DNA from: CAYWKS01 sp964458935
GTDB taxonomy: Bacteria; Planctomycetota; Phycisphaerae; Phycisphaerales; Zrk34
DNA length: 64,000 bases
Assembly: GCA_964458935.1 (NCBI GenBank)
Contig: CAYWKS010000012.1
Location: forward strand, 35,087 to 99,086
Direction of reading: 5' to 3'
Part shown: positions 7,993 to 18,834 of the stretch, piece by piece
Numbering within the stretch: the first letter of the stretch is position 1
Layout of the letters: every line of letters starts with the position of its first letter
Made by a program: the position numbers and the translations under genes
The notes under the pieces: model-generated
What the model was told of the DNA's origin: nothing
The model's database searches: none
The model's input: the letters and a program-made list of their open reading frames with translations, nothing else

Positions 7993-8930
7993 CGCCACCG
8001 GCCAAGACCCTGGGCATCGGCCATTCGCCCGATCCCGATGACGCGTTCATGTGGTATCCGCTGGCCGAGGCCGCCGGTGGCCCACGCGTCGACACCGGGC
8101 CGTACCGCTTTGAACACGTGCTCGAGGACATCGAGACGCTGAACCAGCGCGCCGAGCGTGGTGAGCTGGAGATCACCGCGCTGAGCATCCACCAGTACGC
8201 GCACGTGGCCGATCGTTACGCGCTGACGAGCTGCGGGTCGTCGATGGGCGACGGCTACGGGCCGATGATCGTGGCGCGTGAGCCGATGAACCTGCGGCAA
8301 CTGATCACGCCGGTGACCGAGCCGGACCCGACGTTGGAGGCCGAGCGTCCGCCGGATGGTCTTCGGCTGGCGATCCCGGGCCGCAAGACCACTGCGTGGC
8401 TGGCGTGCCAGTTGATGCTGCGGGAGGTCGAGGGGGTTCAGCCGGGTTCGCTGCGGTCGGTGAACCACGGCGTCGAGGCGTTCGACGCGATCATCCCCAA
8501 GGTCGCGTCGGGGGAGTACGACGCGGGCCTGATCATCCACGAGGGCCAGCTCACCTATGCCGACGCGGGTCTGCATTGCATTGCGGACCTGGGCCAGTGG
8601 TGGACCCAGACGCGTGGCCTGCCCCTGCCGCTGGGCGGCAACGCGATCCGCCGGGACCTGGCGGGCGAGGCGCCGGCGATCTGCTCGATCCTGCTGGCGT
8701 CGATCCGCTACGCGCTGGAGCACCGCGAGGAAGCGGTGGCGTACGCGATGAACTACGCCCGCGACATGGGCGTGGAGCTGGCCGACCAGTTCGTGGGCAT
8801 GTACGTGAACGACTTCACGCTGGACTACGGCGCGAGGGGCCGCGAGGCGGTGGGGCGGCTGCTCGCCGAGGCCGCCGAAGCGGGCATCGCGCCCGACTGC
8901 GGCGAGGTCGACTTCGTGGAGCCGGCCTGA
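7989..8930 (+). CDS. mqnD: MqnD-type 1,4-dihydroxy-6-naphthoate synthase (futalosine menaquinone pathway)
   Basis: 313 residues with the family opening GIGHSPDPDDAFMWYPL, the ALSIHQYAHVAD block and the periplasmic-binding-protein-like fold of MqnA/MqnD enzymes (VASGEYDAGLIIHEGQ, PLPLGGNAI). In the futalosine route MqnD converts cyclic dehypoxanthinyl futalosine to 1,4-dihydroxy-6-naphthoate, a menaquinone precursor; the enzyme is cytoplasmic. The start overlaps the preceding lipoprotein stop. Other mqn genes are not in this window. A paralogous pathway step (MqnA) is possible but the N-terminal motif fits MqnD better. Confidence 0.85.
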   Translation: MTPPAKTLGIGHSPDPDDAFMWYPLAEAAGGPRVDTGPYRFEHVLEDIETLNQRAERGELEITALSIHQYAHVADRYALTSCGSSMGDGYGPMIVAREPMNLRQLITPVTEPDPTLEAERPPDGLRLAIPGRKTTAWLACQLMLREVEGVQPGSLRSVNHGVEAFDAIIPKVASGEYDAGLIIHEGQLTYADAGLHCIADLGQWWTQTRGLPLPLGGNAIRRDLAGEAPAICSILLASIRYALEHREEAVAYAMNYARDMGVELADQFVGMYVNDFTLDYGARGREAVGRLLAEAAEAGIAPDCGEVDFVEPA

Positions 8931-9018
8931 CCGGTCCGCGGCCGCCGGTTGGTCATCCGCCGGCATTCCTGATAGATAAGCGGTAGGAGTTCATGCCACC
9001 TGGCGAGGCGGATGCGCC

Positions 9019-10836
9019 GTGCTACCGTTCAATGATGAGCCCCGGGAAGACTTCGCGTTCTGGACGACGCTGTGGCGATACGTCCGGCCGCAGCGCAAGA
9101 AGCTGTATTTCACCGCGTTCCTCTCGCTGGTCGTCGGCGTGATGGTCGCCATCCAGCCCCTGGTGATCAAGTTCATCGTCGACGAGGGCATCCTGCGGCC
9201 GGACGCGTCGAACCGGGAGAAGATGCTGTACTCCCTGGGGTTCGTCGGTGTGTATTATGGGGTCAGCGCCGGGCGGGTCACGCTGTGGACGCTGGGCTAT
9301 CGCGTGTTGGTCAACACGATGGAGCAGTTCCTGTTCTCCATCCGGTCGCAGTTCTTCCGGCACCTGCAGGTCCTGTGCTTCCGCTTCCACGACACGGTGT
9401 CGAGCGGCGAGCTGTTCAACTACATCATGGGCTCGCCGATCAACACGCTGAAGCAGTTCCTGCAGCAGTTCGTTCTGGCCGTGCCGTTCCAGGTCGTCGC
9501 GTGGGTGGTCGCGCTGGGGGTGCTGTCGTCGTTCGACCTGCTGATGACCGGGATCTTCACGCTGACCGTGGTGGTGGTGGTGCTGCTGAACCGGCGATCG
9601 CGGCGGATCATCCGCACTATCAGCGCCGACTTCCTCGAGCACGAATCCGACGCCAGCAAGTACGTCGCGGACATGCTCCGCGGCACGCGGGAGATCAAGA
9701 TCCACGCCATCGGCGAACGCGTCAGCGGCCGGTTCGACGACAAGATCGGCATCATCCGCGACAAGGAGGAGTACCTGCTCCGCAAGCAGCAGATCGAGCG
9801 GATCAAGCCCGAGGCGATCAACTACGTCGGGGTGGGCATCATCTTTATGACCGGCGCGTATTCGTGCGTCTATCGCGACCTCACGGTGGGCGAGCTGATG
9901 GCGTTCGCCGGGGCCATGGGCGCGCTGATGGGCCCGCTCATGCAACTGTTCAACCTCAACCTCATCCGCGCCAACGCCGAGGCCGGGCTCGAACGCATCA
10001 CACGCATCCTCGCCACCGAGTCCACCGTGCCCGAGGCGGCGCCCGAGCGGCAGATCACCGTCGCCGAGGCCGAACAGCAGGCCCGCGACACCGCCGCCCC
10101 GCTCATCGAGTTCGACCAGGTCAGCTTCGCCTACCACCTCGGCTGGGACGGCGAGCACCCCCACTACGTCCTGGACAACATCTCCTGCGCGATCCGCGAC
10201 GGCGAGAGCATCGGGCTCGTCGGGCCCAGCGGCTCGGGCAAGTCCACGTTCATCCGGCTCATCCTGCGGTTCTACGACCCCCAGCACGGCGCCATTCGAC
10301 TCAACGGCCACAACCTGCGATGCTTCGAGCAGGACGACCTCCGCGCCAACTTCGGCGTCGTCTCGCAGAACCCCTTCGTCTTCCAGACGACGATCTTCGA
10401 GAACGTCCGCGTCGCCAACAACCAGGCCTCCAATGACATGATCTACCAGGCGATGCAGATCGCCGGCGTCACCGATTTCCTGGACGACCTGCCCGCGCGC
10501 GAGCACACCGAGGTCGGCGAGGACGGCTACGGCCTGTCCGGCGGGCAGAAGCAGCGCGTCGCCATCGCCCGCGCCATCGTCAGCAACCCCCGCTACTTCA
10601 TCTTCGACGAGGCCACCAGCGCCCTCGACAACCAGTCCGAGCACAAGATCCAGGCGGCGATGGAGCAACTGATGCAAAAGCACACCATGTTCATCATCGC
10701 CCACCGCCTCTCGACGATCCGCAACGTCGACCGCATCTTCGTCTTCGACCACGGCCGCATCGTCCAGACCGGCGACTACCCGACGCTGACCCAGACCCCC
10801 GGGTTGTTCCAGGACCTGGTCTCGCACGGGCTGTGA
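9019..10836 (+). CDS. ABC exporter, fused permease-ATPase (MsbA/lipid A exporter-like)
   Basis: 605 residues from GTG 9019, preceded by GAGG ten bases upstream; an ATG at 8994 is out of frame. Residues 20-310 carry six hydrophobic segments typical of a type IV ABC exporter half-transporter. The ATPase domain (about 350-600) has Walker A GPSGSGKST, Q-loop VSQNPFVF, signature LSGGQKQR, Walker B YFIFDEATSALD and the switch His in IIAHRLST. It would act as a homodimer in the inner membrane; the substrate (lipid, peptide or drug) cannot be inferred. The next gene is convergent and ends 15 bp away. Confidence 0.93.
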   Translation: MLPFNDEPREDFAFWTTLWRYVRPQRKKLYFTAFLSLVVGVMVAIQPLVIKFIVDEGILRPDASNREKMLYSLGFVGVYYGVSAGRVTLWTLGYRVLVNTMEQFLFSIRSQFFRHLQVLCFRFHDTVSSGELFNYIMGSPINTLKQFLQQFVLAVPFQVVAWVVALGVLSSFDLLMTGIFTLTVVVVVLLNRRSRRIIRTISADFLEHESDASKYVADMLRGTREIKIHAIGERVSGRFDDKIGIIRDKEEYLLRKQQIERIKPEAINYVGVGIIFMTGAYSCVYRDLTVGELMAFAGAMGALMGPLMQLFNLNLIRANAEAGLERITRILATESTVPEAAPERQITVAEAEQQARDTAAPLIEFDQVSFAYHLGWDGEHPHYVLDNISCAIRDGESIGLVGPSGSGKSTFIRLILRFYDPQHGAIRLNGHNLRCFEQDDLRANFGVVSQNPFVFQTTIFENVRVANNQASNDMIYQAMQIAGVTDFLDDLPAREHTEVGEDGYGLSGGQKQRVAIARAIVSNPRYFIFDEATSALDNQSEHKIQAAMEQLMQKHTMFIIAHRLSTIRNVDRIFVFDHGRIVQTGDYPTLTQTPGLFQDLVSHGL

Positions 10837-10851
10837 GGCGGGCCGCGGGGT

Positions 10852-12414
10852 TCAGGGCAGCTTCACGGTCAGGCGCCCCAGCGTCGGCGCCGTCGCCGCG
10901 ATCTCGCCGTCAACAACCAAGGTCAGCCCCGCGCCGCGGCCGAACCGCTCGCCCGTCCGGTCCCAGATCACCGCGACCTCGTGGCCGTGATACCGGACCC
11001 GGTCCAGCGCAAACCAGTCCCACGTGCCCCGCGGCAGGAGGGGGTTGACCACGAGCGTCTGGCCGGCCGCGGGGCGGAGCCCGACCAGCCCCGTGATGAT
11101 CAGGTCGCAGTAGCCCGAGTGGTTGTAGAAGACGCTGCGCGGCTTGTCGACGATCCACGCGCCGGTCTCGCCGTCGAGGCTCTCGGCGATCCACGGCCGA
11201 CCGTCCTTGTGCTGCGACCGCGTGTAGGCTTCGAGCGTCTGGAAGTAGTCGCTCCGGTCCAGGGCGTCCTGCCCGTCGCGGTTGAGCTGATGGGCCATGG
11301 CGACCAGCGTCACGGTCGTCGCGAAGGGCCACGACGGCCCGTTCCACAGGCAGTCGTGCGGGTGCTCGAACCGGAACCGCGGGTGGCGCTGCTCGGCGGT
11401 GGTCGGCCCGAAGGGCGCGGCGAAGCCCCGGGGGTCGGTGATCTGGGCCCACGCCGCGTCGTACCGCGTGGTGTGATCGGTCATGCCGAAGTACCAGGGC
11501 GTGTAGCCGTGCAGCTCGCGGACGTCGGCGAGGTCGCGCGGCTCCCCGCCGCGCCCGCGCCGGCGGACCTTGAAGAACTGCGCATCGTCATCCCAGAGCA
11601 TGTCGAGGGCGCGGCGCCTGATCTGTTCGGCCTCGCGCGCAAATCGCCGCGCCAGGTCATCCCGGCCGGCCGCCTCCGCGATCTTCGCGATGGCGACCGC
11701 GTCGCCGTACATGTAGCTGTTGATGGTGGCGCGGTACCCGCTGCCGCCGATGGACATCTCCATGCCGTCGCGGTCGTCGATCTGCCAGAACAGGCCCGCT
11801 TGCTCGTCGTACTTCTCGCGCCGCCACGCCTCGAAGTTCTCCACGAGATCGGGCAGCAGCTCGATGAGCAGCGCCTCGTCACCGTCGACGAGGCGCTTGG
11901 CGTACAAGGCATCGGCGGCCCAGAAGCTGTATCGCCGCGGCTCGCCGCCCCCGCGGAACCAGAACCGCGCATACCCGTCGAGGTATCGGCTTTCCCGCAG
12001 CCAACGCCCCTCGTAGAAGTGGTGACCCGCCGGGCAACTGATCGTGTTGTGCCTGCCCGACCAACTGACGTCCGGCAGGAACTCGGTGATCACGTACCCG
12101 TCCGGCGTGTGCTTGATGTGCTTGCGGTACGTCCACCACCGGAAGTAGTAGACCCGCTCGAACCGGTCGTCGGGGCAGGCGAACCGCGGGACATTGTCGC
12201 GGAGAAAGTCGTACGCCTGGCGGTCGGTGATGGCCTGGACGTGCTGGTCCGACCACCGGGCGTAATCGGTGTTGAACCGCTCGACATGGGCTTGGATCGT
12301 CGCGTCGTCGATCAAGGCCGCAGCCCCTTGCTCCGTGGCCGGGCGATCGGCTTGGGCCGCGGCCGCCGCCCACAGCGCCACGATCCACAACACGGGTCGG
12401 TGGCATCGCATCAT
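10852..12414 (-). CDS. Secreted glycosidase-like (alpha/alpha)6 protein (MGH1/GH63-type fold)
   Basis: About 520 residues from ATG 12414, which starts a signal peptide (MMRCHRPVLWIVALWAAAAA). The body matches the mannosylglycerate hydrolase-like/GH63-type toroid. It has YYFRWWTYRKHIKHT, DVSWSGRHNTISCPAGHHF, a GYTPWYFGM block, DCLWNGPSWPF with candidate acidic catalytic residue, and FYNHSGYCDLIITGL. A C-terminal beta-sandwich (VAVIWDRTGERF...) closes it. Family members trim polysaccharides or glycosides. Export suggests use of extracellular glycan, but the substrate is unknown. Confidence 0.88.
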   Translation of the reverse strand: MMRCHRPVLWIVALWAAAAAQADRPATEQGAAALIDDATIQAHVERFNTDYARWSDQHVQAITDRQAYDFLRDNVPRFACPDDRFERVYYFRWWTYRKHIKHTPDGYVITEFLPDVSWSGRHNTISCPAGHHFYEGRWLRESRYLDGYARFWFRGGGEPRRYSFWAADALYAKRLVDGDEALLIELLPDLVENFEAWRREKYDEQAGLFWQIDDRDGMEMSIGGSGYRATINSYMYGDAVAIAKIAEAAGRDDLARRFAREAEQIRRRALDMLWDDDAQFFKVRRRGRGGEPRDLADVRELHGYTPWYFGMTDHTTRYDAAWAQITDPRGFAAPFGPTTAEQRHPRFRFEHPHDCLWNGPSWPFATTVTLVAMAHQLNRDGQDALDRSDYFQTLEAYTRSQHKDGRPWIAESLDGETGAWIVDKPRSVFYNHSGYCDLIITGLVGLRPAAGQTLVVNPLLPRGTWDWFALDRVRYHGHEVAVIWDRTGERFGRGAGLTLVVDGEIAATAPTLGRLTVKLP

Positions 12415-12539
12415 CGTCCCAGTGTAAGCGGCGGCGCGCGCGGTGTCCTGCGGCGGCGGGGCGCTTGCCTTTCGCGCGCGGGCGGGTAACTTGAAGCGGC
12501 TCGGCGACATCCGCGGGCATCGGCTCGGAGCGATCGGTC

Positions 12540-14453
12540 ATGCACCTCACGCGGCACGGACTTGGCTGCGCCCTCGTCACGCTCTGGCTGTGCCTCGCGC
12601 CCGCGTCGGCGATGGCGCAGGACCCCGCGCTGCCGGCCCTGCCCGTGCCCGACGCCGCGCCCAACACGCCCGCCGACGCGGTCCCGGCCGACCTGGTCAG
12701 CCCCCGCGACACGATGCGCGCCTTCCTCGAAGCGATGAACGACCTGCCGGACAGTTGGGCCCGGGCGGTCGACTGCCTCGAACTCACCGCCGAGCAGCGC
12801 GACCATGACCCGCGCCAGTTCGCCCGCGACCTGTATTTCGTGCTCAACCGGATCGAGTGGGTCGACATCGACCGCCTGCCCGGTCACGAGGAGGTCAAGC
12901 AGTGGCACTTGACCGAGTACGTGTTCTTCCCGCGGGGCTACGAGCAGCGGGACGTGCTCGGCCGCCTCGGGGACGAGCGACCGGCCGGGCGGGTCGCGCT
13001 CGTGCCCGACGCCCACGGCGCCTGGCGCTTCTCGCCGGGCACGGTCGGCGCGCTGCCGGCCCTCCGCGCGCAGTTCGAACGCCACGGCCTGCCCCGCATC
13101 GCCGGGTCGGACATCCTCACCCCCGCCGACTATCTCAGGCAACTGCTGCCCGAGAGCTGGGAGGACCAGCGCCTGCTGACGCTGGAGTACTGGCAGTGGG
13201 CGGCCCTGCTGGTGCTGCTGGTGATCGGGTTCGCGCTGGACCTGCTGGTGCGGGGGGTGTTCGCGTTGATCATGGTCCGGGTGACCCGCGGCGATGCACG
13301 CAGCCCCGTGGAGCGTCGCACGTGGGCGCTGAAGGCGGCGCGGCCGTTCGGGCTCCTCGCCGCGGGCATCGCCTGGCTTTCGCTGCTCTGGCTGGTCGAC
13401 CTGCCGGAGCTGGCGCACGTCATCCTCCACGGCGCCGCGTCGATCTTCACCGTCCTGGCCGGCACGTGGGCGACGTGGCGGCTGACCGACGTCGCGTTCG
13501 ACCGGCTGTCGGCCCGCGCCGAGCGGACCGACACCAAGATCGACGACGTGCTCTACCCGCTGGTCCGCCGGGCGCTGAAGGTGCTGATCGTGATCTTCGG
13601 CGTCATCTATGCCGCCGAGAGCGTCAACATCGAGACCGCGCCGCTGCTGGCCTCGCTGGGCGTCGGGTCGCTCGCCTTCGCCTTCGCCGCCCGCGACACC
13701 ATCGAGAACTTCTTCGGGTCCGTCGCCGTGCTGCTCGACCAGCCCTTCGAGGTCGGCGACTGGGTCGTGATCGGCGAGGCCGAGGGCATCGTGGAAGAGA
13801 TCGGCTTCCGCTCCTCTCGCATCCGCACCTTCTACAACTCCCAGATCACGGTGCCCAACGCCAACCTCGTCCGGGCCAACGTCGACAACTACGGCCGGCG
13901 CAAGTATCGGCGCTGGATGACCACGCTCGGCGTGCAGTACGACACCACGCCCGAGCAACTGGTCAGCTTCACCGAGGGCATCCGCGAGCTGGTCCGCTCG
14001 CACCCCTACACCCGCAAGGACTACTTCCAGGTCTGGTGCAACGAGTTCGGCGCTTCGTCGCTGAACATCCTGGTGTACGTGTTCTTCGAGGTGCCCGACT
14101 GGTCGACGGAGCTTCGTGAGCGTGAGCGGCTGTTCCTGGACGTCCTGCGTCTGGCGGACCAGCTCGGCGTGAGCTTCGCGTTCCCGACGACGACGGTCCA
14201 CCTGCACCACGAGCCGGCCGACGCCGCGCACCAACCCGCCCGGCCGCCCCAGAGCCTCACCGAGCGCCGCGCCCAGGTCGCGGGCATCCGTTCCGCCCAG
14301 AAGCTGGTCGCCCAGCAGCCGTGGCTGACCGCCAAGCCCGGCCCGGTGCTGTTCAAGGGCGGGCCCACCTACGTCCCGATCGACCCGGCGACCGGCCAGC
14401 CGCTCGACCCCGAAGCCAAGACCGCCATTGAAGACCGTACCGCTGGCGGGTGA
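12540..14453 (+). CDS. MscS-family mechanosensitive channel with large periplasmic N-domain
   Basis: 637 residues with a signal peptide (residues 1-26), an extra-cytoplasmic domain to about 215, then four or so membrane helices (around 220-240, 275-295, 300-325, 345-385). The pore helix and beta domain are characteristic (LASLGVGSLAFAFAARDTIENF, VGDWVVIGEAEGIVEEIGFR, TVPNANLVRANVDNYG). The protein would release solutes during hypo-osmotic shock, which fits the betaine-synthesis genes at 51-52 kb. It ends with a Pro/Thr-rich tail. A 100-bp gap separates it from the next gene on the same strand. Confidence 0.92.
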   Translation: MHLTRHGLGCALVTLWLCLAPASAMAQDPALPALPVPDAAPNTPADAVPADLVSPRDTMRAFLEAMNDLPDSWARAVDCLELTAEQRDHDPRQFARDLYFVLNRIEWVDIDRLPGHEEVKQWHLTEYVFFPRGYEQRDVLGRLGDERPAGRVALVPDAHGAWRFSPGTVGALPALRAQFERHGLPRIAGSDILTPADYLRQLLPESWEDQRLLTLEYWQWAALLVLLVIGFALDLLVRGVFALIMVRVTRGDARSPVERRTWALKAARPFGLLAAGIAWLSLLWLVDLPELAHVILHGAASIFTVLAGTWATWRLTDVAFDRLSARAERTDTKIDDVLYPLVRRALKVLIVIFGVIYAAESVNIETAPLLASLGVGSLAFAFAARDTIENFFGSVAVLLDQPFEVGDWVVIGEAEGIVEEIGFRSSRIRTFYNSQITVPNANLVRANVDNYGRRKYRRWMTTLGVQYDTTPEQLVSFTEGIRELVRSHPYTRKDYFQVWCNEFGASSLNILVYVFFEVPDWSTELRERERLFLDVLRLADQLGVSFAFPTTTVHLHHEPADAAHQPARPPQSLTERRAQVAGIRSAQKLVAQQPWLTAKPGPVLFKGGPTYVPIDPATGQPLDPEAKTAIEDRTAGG

Positions 14454-14553
14454 TCCGCGGCCGCCCCTCGCCCCGGCGCGTCGGGCGATGCATCTTCGCC
14501 CGACGCGGTACACTGTCGGCCAGCGGGTACCACCAGACGCGTCGGGACGGAGC

Positions 14554-15357
14554 ATGGCCGACAGACCCACCGAGCATCAGCTTGTTTTTGTGGCCGGCCT
14601 GCACCGCAGCGGCACGACGCCGCTCGCCCGCTGCCTCGCGGCCCACCCCCGGGCCAGCGGGTTCGCCGATACCGGCGTCCCCGCCGACGAAGGCCAGCAC
14701 CTCCAGGACGTCTACCCCCAGGACATCTCGTACGGCGGGCCGGGCCTGTTCGGCTACCACGAGCCCGGTCACCTCACCGAAGACTCGGAGCTGGTCAGCG
14801 CGGCCCACGCGGCCCGGCTCTTCGAGCAGTGGTCGATGTACTGGGACCTGGACTGCCCGGTGCTGATCGAGAAGTCGCCGCCCAACCTGATCCGCAGCCG
14901 GTTCCTGCGGGCGCTGTTCCCCGGGTGCCGCTTCGTGTTCATCCAGCGCCACCCCGTGGTGGCCTCGCTGGCCACGCGGAAGATGTCCGGGATCAATTCC
15001 GTGCCCGAGATGGTCGCCCATTGGGTCCACTGCCATCAACTGTTCCTCGAGGACGTGGCGCACCTCGAACCGCAGACGTACCGCGCCGTGCGGTACGAGC
15101 GGCTGGTCGCCGACCCCCAGCCGCACATCGATCGCATCATGCAGTGGTTGGGGCTGGACCCGATGCCGGTGGCGGAGATGTTCGAGCCCCGGGCCAATGA
15201 GCCGTACCTCCGGGCCTACGCCGACATGCGGCGGTCGTGGCTCAGCCGCCGCGGCATGAGGAAGATGATCGCCGAACTCGAGCCCGGCGTCCGCGCCCTG
15301 GGGTACAGCCTCGATGAGGTCGACCGGCTGCTGCCCAGCCCCGTCTTCGACCCCTGA
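14554..15357 (+). CDS. PAPS-dependent sulfotransferase
   Basis: 267 residues from ATG 14554. The N-terminal 5'-phosphosulfate loop (VFVAGLHRSGTTPLARCL) and the 3'-phosphate motif region (FIQRHPVVASLATRKMSG) identify a Sulfotransfer-type enzyme that moves sulfate from PAPS to an acceptor. The C-terminal helix (MIAELEPGVRALGYSLDE) is typical of the family. An earlier in-frame start exists but lies inside the preceding gene. The acceptor is unknown; sulfated exopolysaccharide or lipid is plausible in this group. Confidence 0.9.
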   Translation: MADRPTEHQLVFVAGLHRSGTTPLARCLAAHPRASGFADTGVPADEGQHLQDVYPQDISYGGPGLFGYHEPGHLTEDSELVSAAHAARLFEQWSMYWDLDCPVLIEKSPPNLIRSRFLRALFPGCRFVFIQRHPVVASLATRKMSGINSVPEMVAHWVHCHQLFLEDVAHLEPQTYRAVRYERLVADPQPHIDRIMQWLGLDPMPVAEMFEPRANEPYLRAYADMRRSWLSRRGMRKMIAELEPGVRALGYSLDEVDRLLPSPVFDP

Positions 15358-15368
15358 CGGACGGCGCA

Positions 15369-15400
15369 ACAAAAAAGCCCCGGCCGGACGACCGGGGCTG
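15369..15400 (-). terminator. Rho-independent terminator of gap
   Basis: On the minus strand the stem AGCCCCGG/CCGGGGCT is followed by TTTTTTGTTG, about 25 bp past the gap stop codon. Confidence 0.85.
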
Positions 15401-15424
15401 CGTCGCGATTCAGCGGTTGAGCGG

Positions 15425-16432
<1,008 letters not shown>

Positions 16433-16514
16433 GATAGAAAGCTCCGTACGTTAGCAGGTTCTCGGGAAGGGTCGGCCGGTGGGGCGGGGCCGATCCGGTC
16501 ATGTCGGACCGAGG

Positions 16515-16543
16515 AAGGTAGTGGCACACGCGTCAAATGTCAA
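16515..16543 (-). promoter_or_regulatory. Promoter of gap
   Basis: Minus strand -35 TTGACA (16543-16538), 17-bp spacer, -10 TACCTT (16520-16515). It leaves a leader of about 75 nt before the ATG. Confidence 0.75.
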
Positions 16544-16569
16544 ACCCGACGGTCCACGATGAATCGGCC

Positions 16570-16597
16570 TTGCCGCGCGGGCGTGAGCAGATATACT
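16570..16597 (+). promoter_or_regulatory. Promoter of tRNA-Ile
   Basis: TTGCCG (16570-16575), 16-bp spacer, TATACT (16592-16597), about 34 bp before the tRNA. Confidence 0.6.
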
Positions 16598-16630
16598 GGG
16601 GCGTTCCGCGGGCGCACATCCGCGGCGCAC

Positions 16631-16704
<74 letters not shown>

Positions 16705-16879
16705 TTGACCGCTCGCGGGCAGGCGCTCGCCTGACCTTCACGCACCCCACCGCTCCGGACGCCTCGCGGCAGCCCCATGGGCACCTCCGAGGTGATCCAT
16801 CACACCGGGCGAGCCTAGATTACCGCGGCCGGCGTCGTATCATGATGGATACACGCACCCTATCCGAACGAGGTGATTC

Positions 16880-18754
16880 ATGAAGTGCTTGTCGCAACTG
16901 TCCGCGATGCTCGGGGCCGGGGCGGTCGCCGTGCTGGCCTGCGCAGGTGAACCGGCGCCGGCGAGCGGCCCGACGTATCTCGACCTGGCCCGCGCCTACG
17001 CCGACGTGATGATCGAGAAGGGACGCGACACGTACGGCAAAGAACACAGCCCGCTCTTCGCCGCCACCCTGGATCGCGAGACCTACGAAGTGGGCAAGCA
17101 ACCGGGTATTCCCGGTGTCCGGGGCAAGGACCGCTGCGTGTTTGGAGCCAATGTGCAGGACGACCCGGGGCTCTACCACTTGCTCCTGGGGCTGGCCGAG
17201 GTGACGGGCGATCCCAAGTACCAGAAGGCGTATGACGAGTGCTTTGCGTTCTTCTACACGAAGACGCAGAGTCCGGTCACGGGGCTGTATCCGTGGGGCG
17301 AACACATTTGCTGGAACTTCGTTGAGGACCGCTGCACGGGCTGGAAGATGATGCATGAAGCCAACATGATCTGGCCCTTCTGGGACGATGCCTATCGCAT
17401 GGCACCGGAGAATGCCTGGCGGTATGCCGTGGGAATGCTGGATCACGGCATCATCGTCAACGAGGCAGGGGGCATTGCCCAGTTCCGCAACAAGGTCACG
17501 TTCTCTCGCCATACGCAGTACGACAAACACAACCCTTGGCAGGGCTCGGAATACCCGCGCTATGGCGGCCAGTTCATGTGGATCTTTGCCGATGCCTATG
17601 GTCGCCCCGAGAACAGGCAGCGCGAGCGGCGCGACGATCTCAAGAGGGCAGCAGAGCAAGTTCTTGAGCACTATGAGACCAAGCTGAGGAACTGCGGCTA
17701 CATCCCGTGCGCTGGCGGCCCGGACGGGACGAAGTACTACGGCAAGGGAAGGGGTGTGAGTTCAGGGATACGCGACGGATCAGACAGAGGCGAGGCCGGA
17801 CTTCCCGTCAAGCGCATGCCCGCCTGGCCGGGGCAGAGCCTGGAGTTGGCCCGTTGTGCATGGTTTGCGGCGCAGGCCTTTGACGAACCGTTGAAAAGCC
17901 GCTTTCGTGACCACGCCTTGGCCGTGGAGGACACATTCTTCACCAGGAGTGAGCGGAACCCCATACAGCACAAGGTGTTTGAGGGGGGCGGCTTCCACGC
18001 GAATATGGAAAGCACGCTGGAAGGGCCCAACGAATCGTATGAGAAAGGTCGCAAAGCCAATTCCTGGACTCCGCACTGGCAGACCCGCTACGGATCGACC
18101 ACGACCGCATCTATGGCGTGCGACTGGATGATCCCCAGATACCTGCAGATCAAAGACACCCACCCGCAGATTGCGCGCAAGTACATGGCCATGTTTGAGG
18201 CCGTCGCGGACATCTACATGACCGCTGATCCCGAGCCGGGCATGACGCTCACGCCCGGCTCGCTGGAGCCGGTCGTCCGTTTCATGGGCCAGATGTACGA
18301 GTGGACCGGCGAGCGGAAGTACCTGGAGCGGGCCAACCACTTCGCCCAGCTCGCGGTGTGGCACTTCATGGACGGCGTCTCGCCGCTTCCCCGGGCGAGC
18401 ACGAAGAACGACCACTACGAGTCGAAGACGCGCAGCGCCGAGTTGATGAACACGCTGTTCGAGCTGCATCGCTGGGGCATTCGGCCGGACTGGAATTACC
18501 CGTCACGGGTCGGGCTGGACATGGGCCCGGACTATGTCAGGGCGGATCGGCCGGCGCGGGTGCGGATGCTGCTGGACCACGCGGCCGCCCATCCCGACGA
18601 CCGCGAGGCGGTCGAAGAGGTGATGTTCCGGATGCCCGGCCCGGCGATCGACGGCGCGCTGAAGCAGGCGTTGCCGGACGACGATGTCGCGGCGTTGGCC
18701 GCGCGCGTGCTGGAGCGGCGGGCGGCGGGCGCCGCTGGCCGGGACAGCGGTTGA
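16880..18754 (+). CDS. Exported alpha/alpha-toroid-like protein, possible polysaccharide-active enzyme
   Basis: 624 residues; the start at 16880 follows GAGGTG at 16870-16875. The N-terminus is a signal peptide, possibly a lipoprotein type (AVLAC at residues 18-22). Repeated helical segments rich in Trp, Tyr and His (GLYPWGEHICWNFVEDR, MIWPFWDDAYRMAPENAWRY, GGQFMWIFADAYGR, MYEWTGERKYLERANHFAQL) resemble toroid-fold polysaccharide lyases and glycosidases. I cannot assign a CAZy family. Codons up to about 18230 are less GC-biased than the last 500 bp, hinting at a different history or at stronger protein constraint. It is followed at 80 bp by a zinc-ribbon gene. Confidence 0.85.
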   Translation: MKCLSQLSAMLGAGAVAVLACAGEPAPASGPTYLDLARAYADVMIEKGRDTYGKEHSPLFAATLDRETYEVGKQPGIPGVRGKDRCVFGANVQDDPGLYHLLLGLAEVTGDPKYQKAYDECFAFFYTKTQSPVTGLYPWGEHICWNFVEDRCTGWKMMHEANMIWPFWDDAYRMAPENAWRYAVGMLDHGIIVNEAGGIAQFRNKVTFSRHTQYDKHNPWQGSEYPRYGGQFMWIFADAYGRPENRQRERRDDLKRAAEQVLEHYETKLRNCGYIPCAGGPDGTKYYGKGRGVSSGIRDGSDRGEAGLPVKRMPAWPGQSLELARCAWFAAQAFDEPLKSRFRDHALAVEDTFFTRSERNPIQHKVFEGGGFHANMESTLEGPNESYEKGRKANSWTPHWQTRYGSTTTASMACDWMIPRYLQIKDTHPQIARKYMAMFEAVADIYMTADPEPGMTLTPGSLEPVVRFMGQMYEWTGERKYLERANHFAQLAVWHFMDGVSPLPRASTKNDHYESKTRSAELMNTLFELHRWGIRPDWNYPSRVGLDMGPDYVRADRPARVRMLLDHAAAHPDDREAVEEVMFRMPGPAIDGALKQALPDDDVAALAARVLERRAAGAAGRDSG

Positions 18755-18834
18755 ATCAAGTTGCCCGCCGGTGTGGCCGATACTTGGGGATGACCCGGCG
18801 GTGCATGATGCCGGGCCCAACCAGGAGCGGCGAC

